From Candidatus Methylumidiphilus alinenensis (lineage in GTDB: Bacteria; Pseudomonadota; Gammaproteobacteria; Methylococcales; Methylococcaceae), in assembly GCA_003242955.1 (NCBI GenBank), contig QJPH01000187.1, positions 1 to 64,000 on the forward strand: a stretch of DNA of 64,000 nt, given 5' to 3'. The notes under the pieces were generated by a model that saw only the letters and a list, made by a program, of their open reading frames with translations, was not told the DNA's origin and made no database searches. The translations under genes and the position numbers were made by a program. How positions within the stretch are numbered: the first letter of the stretch is position 1; each line of letters begins with the position of its first letter. Shown here piece by piece: positions 61,113-64,000 of the stretch.

Positions 61113-61190
61113 TTCTAGTTACCCCTCACCATGGCAAACGGCTAGAACGTATCGAACGCCGTTTGGATATTGCAGATTTGGCATAGCTTT

Positions 61191-61691
61191 TCATGAGACG
61201 CCTTTTTCCTCGACACCAATCTTGTTCAGTGCCTCGCTAAGTTCGGACTTGGACAGCGACTCCACAGGCAATGCCAACAGTTTATGGATTCTGTTTTCCA
61301 ACGCAGCATAGGTCGCTTCAAAGGCCGCTTCTACTTCCTCTGCGCTGCCTTTGACATGGGCCGGGTCGGGTAGCCCCCAATGTCCGCGCACGGTTTTGCC
61401 CAGATAGACCGGACACGCCTCGCCCGCCGCCGAGTCGCAGACGGATATCATGATGTCGATTTGTTCATCCGCAAAATCATCCCACGATTGGCTGACATAT
61501 CCCTCAGTCGGAAGCCCATGACGCGCCAAAGTCGCCAAGGCATTTTCGTTGATTTTGCCGACTGGATGGCTACCTGCGCTAAAGGCGTGGAAGCGGTCCA
61601 CGCCAAGGTGGTTGATCAGGGCTTCGCCTAAGACACTACGGCAGGAATTGCCAGTGCAGAGGACTAAGATGTTTAAAGGGCTTGGAGACAT
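61191..61691 (-). CDS. arsC: Arsenate reductase, thioredoxin-coupled (LMW-PTP fold)
   Basis: 166 residues. P-loop with Cys12 (LVLCTGNSCRS) and the redox pair in SVCDSAAGEACPVY, as in the pI258-type enzyme that uses thioredoxin. It reduces arsenate to arsenite for export. The C-terminal 30 residues extend past the common length. Third gene of the ars operon; 141 bp separate it from arsA, a gap in which I see no gene. Confidence 0.93.
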   Translation of the reverse strand: MSPSPLNILVLCTGNSCRSVLGEALINHLGVDRFHAFSAGSHPVGKINENALATLARHGLPTEGYVSQSWDDFADEQIDIMISVCDSAAGEACPVYLGKTVRGHWGLPDPAHVKGSAEEVEAAFEATYAALENRIHKLLALPVESLSKSELSEALNKIGVEEKGVS

Positions 61692-61832
61692 GGATGAATT
61701 CCTTGTTTGGATAGTTGAAAAAACTGAATGAAGTTAGTTGAAGCTGATGCCGTAGTGAGAAAACGGAAAAATCAAAGGTCAGGTTTTTTGATTTCATGCT
61801 TACGTCATTTATCACTCAGCGAACAGCCGGAA

Positions 61833-63590
61833 TCAGGCCGCAGGGTCAGTAATTCTAGCAAGCCCCCTCGCACCAATCGGTGGCTCCGCCAGCCAAGGAA
61901 TCAAGGCGCAACGTGCTGACAGTTCTTCAGCGACTTTACGGATGAAAGGGATTTCATAGCGGCCTCTTTCGGATAAAAGCGGATCGCGTGTGCCGCTTGC
62001 TAATAGGCTTTGGTTGATGACCCAGGCGTAGGGCTTGATTCCCGCCCGCGCCAAATCTTGTTGAAGCCGTTCGGCTTCGTGAACGGGTGTGGCTTCCGCC
62101 AGCGTGGTGATGATGACCCGCGTGTAGGCGGGATCGCGCAAGCGTGGCAACAATTGCCGTACCGATTCAGGCATGTCACCCTGCACCCGCATCACTTCGC
62201 GGTGATAGGCTTCGGCGGCATCGAGCAGCAAAATGGTATGCCCGGTGGGTGCGGTATCCAGCACAACGAAAGCCGCTTTGCCTTCGTCCACCGTTTTGGC
62301 AAAGGCGCGGAACACGGCAATTTCCTCGGTGCAAGGCGAGCGTAAATCCTCTTCCAACATTGCCAGCGCATTGGCATCAAGGTTCTTGCCGGTCTTTTCC
62401 AAGATGTCCTGACGGTAGCGTTCGACTTCAACAGCCGGGTCGATTCGGCTGACGGTCAGGCCGTGGATAGGGCTTTCGATAGTGACGGCGACATGTGCCG
62501 CCGGGTCAGTGGTGGACAACAAGACAGGATGACCGCGTTGGGCCAATGCAACAGCAATTGCGGCGGCGACGGTGGTTTTGCCCACTCCGCCCTTGCCCAT
62601 GGTCATAATGACGCCATACCCACCCTTTTCCAAATCATTGACCAAGCTGTTAAATGTAGGCAGTTTGGGTGAATTGGCAACAGACTGGCTTACGGGTGTG
62701 GTATGGACATTCGGTTCAATCAGGCTACGCAGGGCAGCAATGCCAACCATGCCAAGGGCCACGAAAGGTGTGTCGTAACGAGGCAACGAAGTGAGCTTTT
62801 CCGGCATAGACTCAAGAGCCTCTTTCGCCCTCCGCGTCATCGCATCGGCGATGGCATCATTCCCCGGCTTGGCTTGGAACAGGCCATTGATCGCCAGGAT
62901 TTGGTTGGCTATGCCCAACTCGGCCAGTTCGCCGCTAGTCCGTTCCGCCTCGCGCAACGCCGAGGTTTCCGGTCGGCTGACCAAGACCACGGTGGTTTTT
63001 TGTGCATCGGCCAATTGCGCTACGGTCGCGGCATACAAGCTGCGTTGTTTTTCCAAGCCCGCCAATGGCCCTAAACAGGACGCGCCCCCCGTGGACGATT
63101 CGATGAAACCGTTCCACGCCGACGGCAAGGACAACAGGCGCAAGGTGTGACCGGTGGGGGCGGTATCGAAAATCACATGGTCGAAGTCTTGGGTTTTATC
63201 CGGGTCGCCTAGCAGTGCGGAGAATTCATCAAACGCGGCGATTTCCACCGTACACGCACCGGAGAACTGTTCTTCCATGCTGGCAATCGCGGCGGGTGGC
63301 AGTATTCCCCGGTAAGGCGACACCATGCGCTCGCGGTAGGCATGGGCCGAGGCTTCCGGGTCTATGTTCAGCGCATACAAACCTGGCACTTCTGGAATGG
63401 GGCTAGGGATTGCAGATAAGGTTGAGCCTAACACTTCATCAAGATTGGAAGCCGGGTCAGTGCTGACAATCAACACCCGCTTTCCTGATTCGGCCAAGGC
63501 TATCCCGGTGGCGCACGATAGCGAGGTTTTGCCGACACCGCCTTTGCCGGTGAAAAACAAATAACGGGTATCGACCTTTGGAAGTCCCAT
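61833..63590 (-). CDS. arsA: Arsenical pump ATPase ArsA
   Basis: 585 residues from the ATG at 63590. Two homologous halves, each with a deviant Walker A (YLFFTGKGGVGKTSL; IMTMGKGGVGKTTV) and a DTAPTGHT signature. Receives arsenite from ArsD and drives the efflux permease by ATP hydrolysis. In most systems ArsA partners ArsB, but ArsA with Acr3 is well known. 22 bp after arsD. Confidence 0.94.
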   Translation of the reverse strand: MGLPKVDTRYLFFTGKGGVGKTSLSCATGIALAESGKRVLIVSTDPASNLDEVLGSTLSAIPSPIPEVPGLYALNIDPEASAHAYRERMVSPYRGILPPAAIASMEEQFSGACTVEIAAFDEFSALLGDPDKTQDFDHVIFDTAPTGHTLRLLSLPSAWNGFIESSTGGASCLGPLAGLEKQRSLYAATVAQLADAQKTTVVLVSRPETSALREAERTSGELAELGIANQILAINGLFQAKPGNDAIADAMTRRAKEALESMPEKLTSLPRYDTPFVALGMVGIAALRSLIEPNVHTTPVSQSVANSPKLPTFNSLVNDLEKGGYGVIMTMGKGGVGKTTVAAAIAVALAQRGHPVLLSTTDPAAHVAVTIESPIHGLTVSRIDPAVEVERYRQDILEKTGKNLDANALAMLEEDLRSPCTEEIAVFRAFAKTVDEGKAAFVVLDTAPTGHTILLLDAAEAYHREVMRVQGDMPESVRQLLPRLRDPAYTRVIITTLAEATPVHEAERLQQDLARAGIKPYAWVINQSLLASGTRDPLLSERGRYEIPFIRKVAEELSARCALIPWLAEPPIGARGLARITDPAA

Positions 63591-63612
63591 GGCAATATCC
63601 TTGAAGATTAAG

Positions 63613-63990
63613 CTAGCAGCAACCGCTACTTGGTTTGCAACACCCAGACTCGGTAATCTTGATATGCGGCTTCGGGTTTGCTTGGTTTTCATCCAGACCC
63701 AGTTTTGTTGCCAGTTGGTCTCGGTATAGGTAAACCCCTGTGGACACAACATGACCGTCCACCACTATGACGGGTAAGCGATCCATCCCGGCTTCCATTT
63801 CCTTGACCACATCCGGATTGGAGGCGAATGCCTGGGGTTCTTGCGACAGGTTATGGCGAGCCACTACCACGCCTTGCTCGGTCAACCACTGCAAGTCGGC
63901 AACGAATTGCACGAGAACAGGATCGACATCGACACCACAAACGCCCGTGGAACAACACATCGCCGGTTCGTAAATTTCGAGTTTTTTCAT
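63613..63990 (-). CDS. arsD: Arsenic metallochaperone ArsD
   Basis: 125 residues. The arsenite-transferring Cys12, Cys13 and Cys18 (PAMCCSTGVCG) are present, with vicinal pairs at 117-118 and 124-125 (GCCKPSSGCC). It passes arsenite to ArsA. First ars gene inside the window; an arsR would be expected just beyond the right edge. Confidence 0.94.
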   Translation of the reverse strand: MKKLEIYEPAMCCSTGVCGVDVDPVLVQFVADLQWLTEQGVVVARHNLSQEPQAFASNPDVVKEMEAGMDRLPVIVVDGHVVSTGVYLYRDQLATKLGLDENQANPKPHIKITESGCCKPSSGCC

Positions 63991-64000
63991 TGTCTTTATT

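Noticed and set aside
61692-61832. arsR or another gene between arsA and arsC
   Set aside because: The 141-bp gap has no frame resembling ArsR or any start with a ribosome-binding site.

Overview
The window is a bacterial chromosomal segment of about 50% GC with no phage, plasmid or rRNA genes. The gene set suggests a gammaproteobacterium, probably a Methylococcales-type organism: NtrB/NtrC, a CbbR-like regulator, a Hox hydrogenase module, an SmbP-like metal-binding protein, a ThiS-ThiG fusion, RoxA-like di-heme cytochromes, and very many short palindromic repeats between genes. No methane or methanol oxidation gene is present, so this placement is an inference.

Layout. 1-2.3 kb: membrane protein plus CbbR-like regulator, then a decayed vapC. 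2.6-7.9 kb: two RoxA-like di-heme c cytochromes flanking a catalase-family heme protein. 7.9-10.1 kb: GH57 glycosidase. 10.5-18.8 kb: minus-strand regulatory block (ntrC, ntrB, REC-PAS-GGDEF-EAL, Rcp1-like regulator, large PAS kinase, orphan antitoxin-like gene). 18.9-24.3 kb: SxtJ-DUF5989-carbamoyltransferase-DUF58-DUF4381-VWA cluster. 24.5-25.9 kb: hemW and a small gene. 26.3-29.8 kb: hoxF-hoxU-hoxY with no hoxH. 30-35.3 kb: nitrilase, glutamine amidotransferase, cysK and a gamma-family transsulfuration enzyme. 35.5-42.8 kb: a stressosome module (RsbR, RsbS, RsbT, RsbX-like) between a hybrid kinase and a GGDEF-EAL protein. 43.2-57 kb: mostly housekeeping genes (folP, mltB, moaB, TPR, smbP, pta, rhomboid, cNMP-rhodanese, fumC, amidase, aroG, thiSG). 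57-60 kb: heme-related domain protein, peroxiredoxin, tRNA-Gly(CCC), small membrane proteins, DNA glycosylase. 60-64 kb: arsenic operon arsD-arsA-arsC-acr3 running in from the right edge.

The striking non-coding content is a dense population of small repeats. I can define three MITE-like families from the sequence: M1 (about 122 bp, TIR CAGCGTTTTCA, ends in TA; four full and two partial copies), M2 (18-bp TIR, 11-bp target duplication, two copies with unrelated palindromic cores) and M3 (167 bp, two nearly identical copies in opposite orientation). Several REP-type palindromes accompany them. Some repeats run into genes and appear to encode C-terminal tails or abut start and stop codons.

The most interesting systems are the RoxA/catalase/RoxA heme cluster, the stressosome whose neighbours are c-di-GMP and phosphorelay proteins, and the hydrogenase operon that lost or never had its catalytic subunit.
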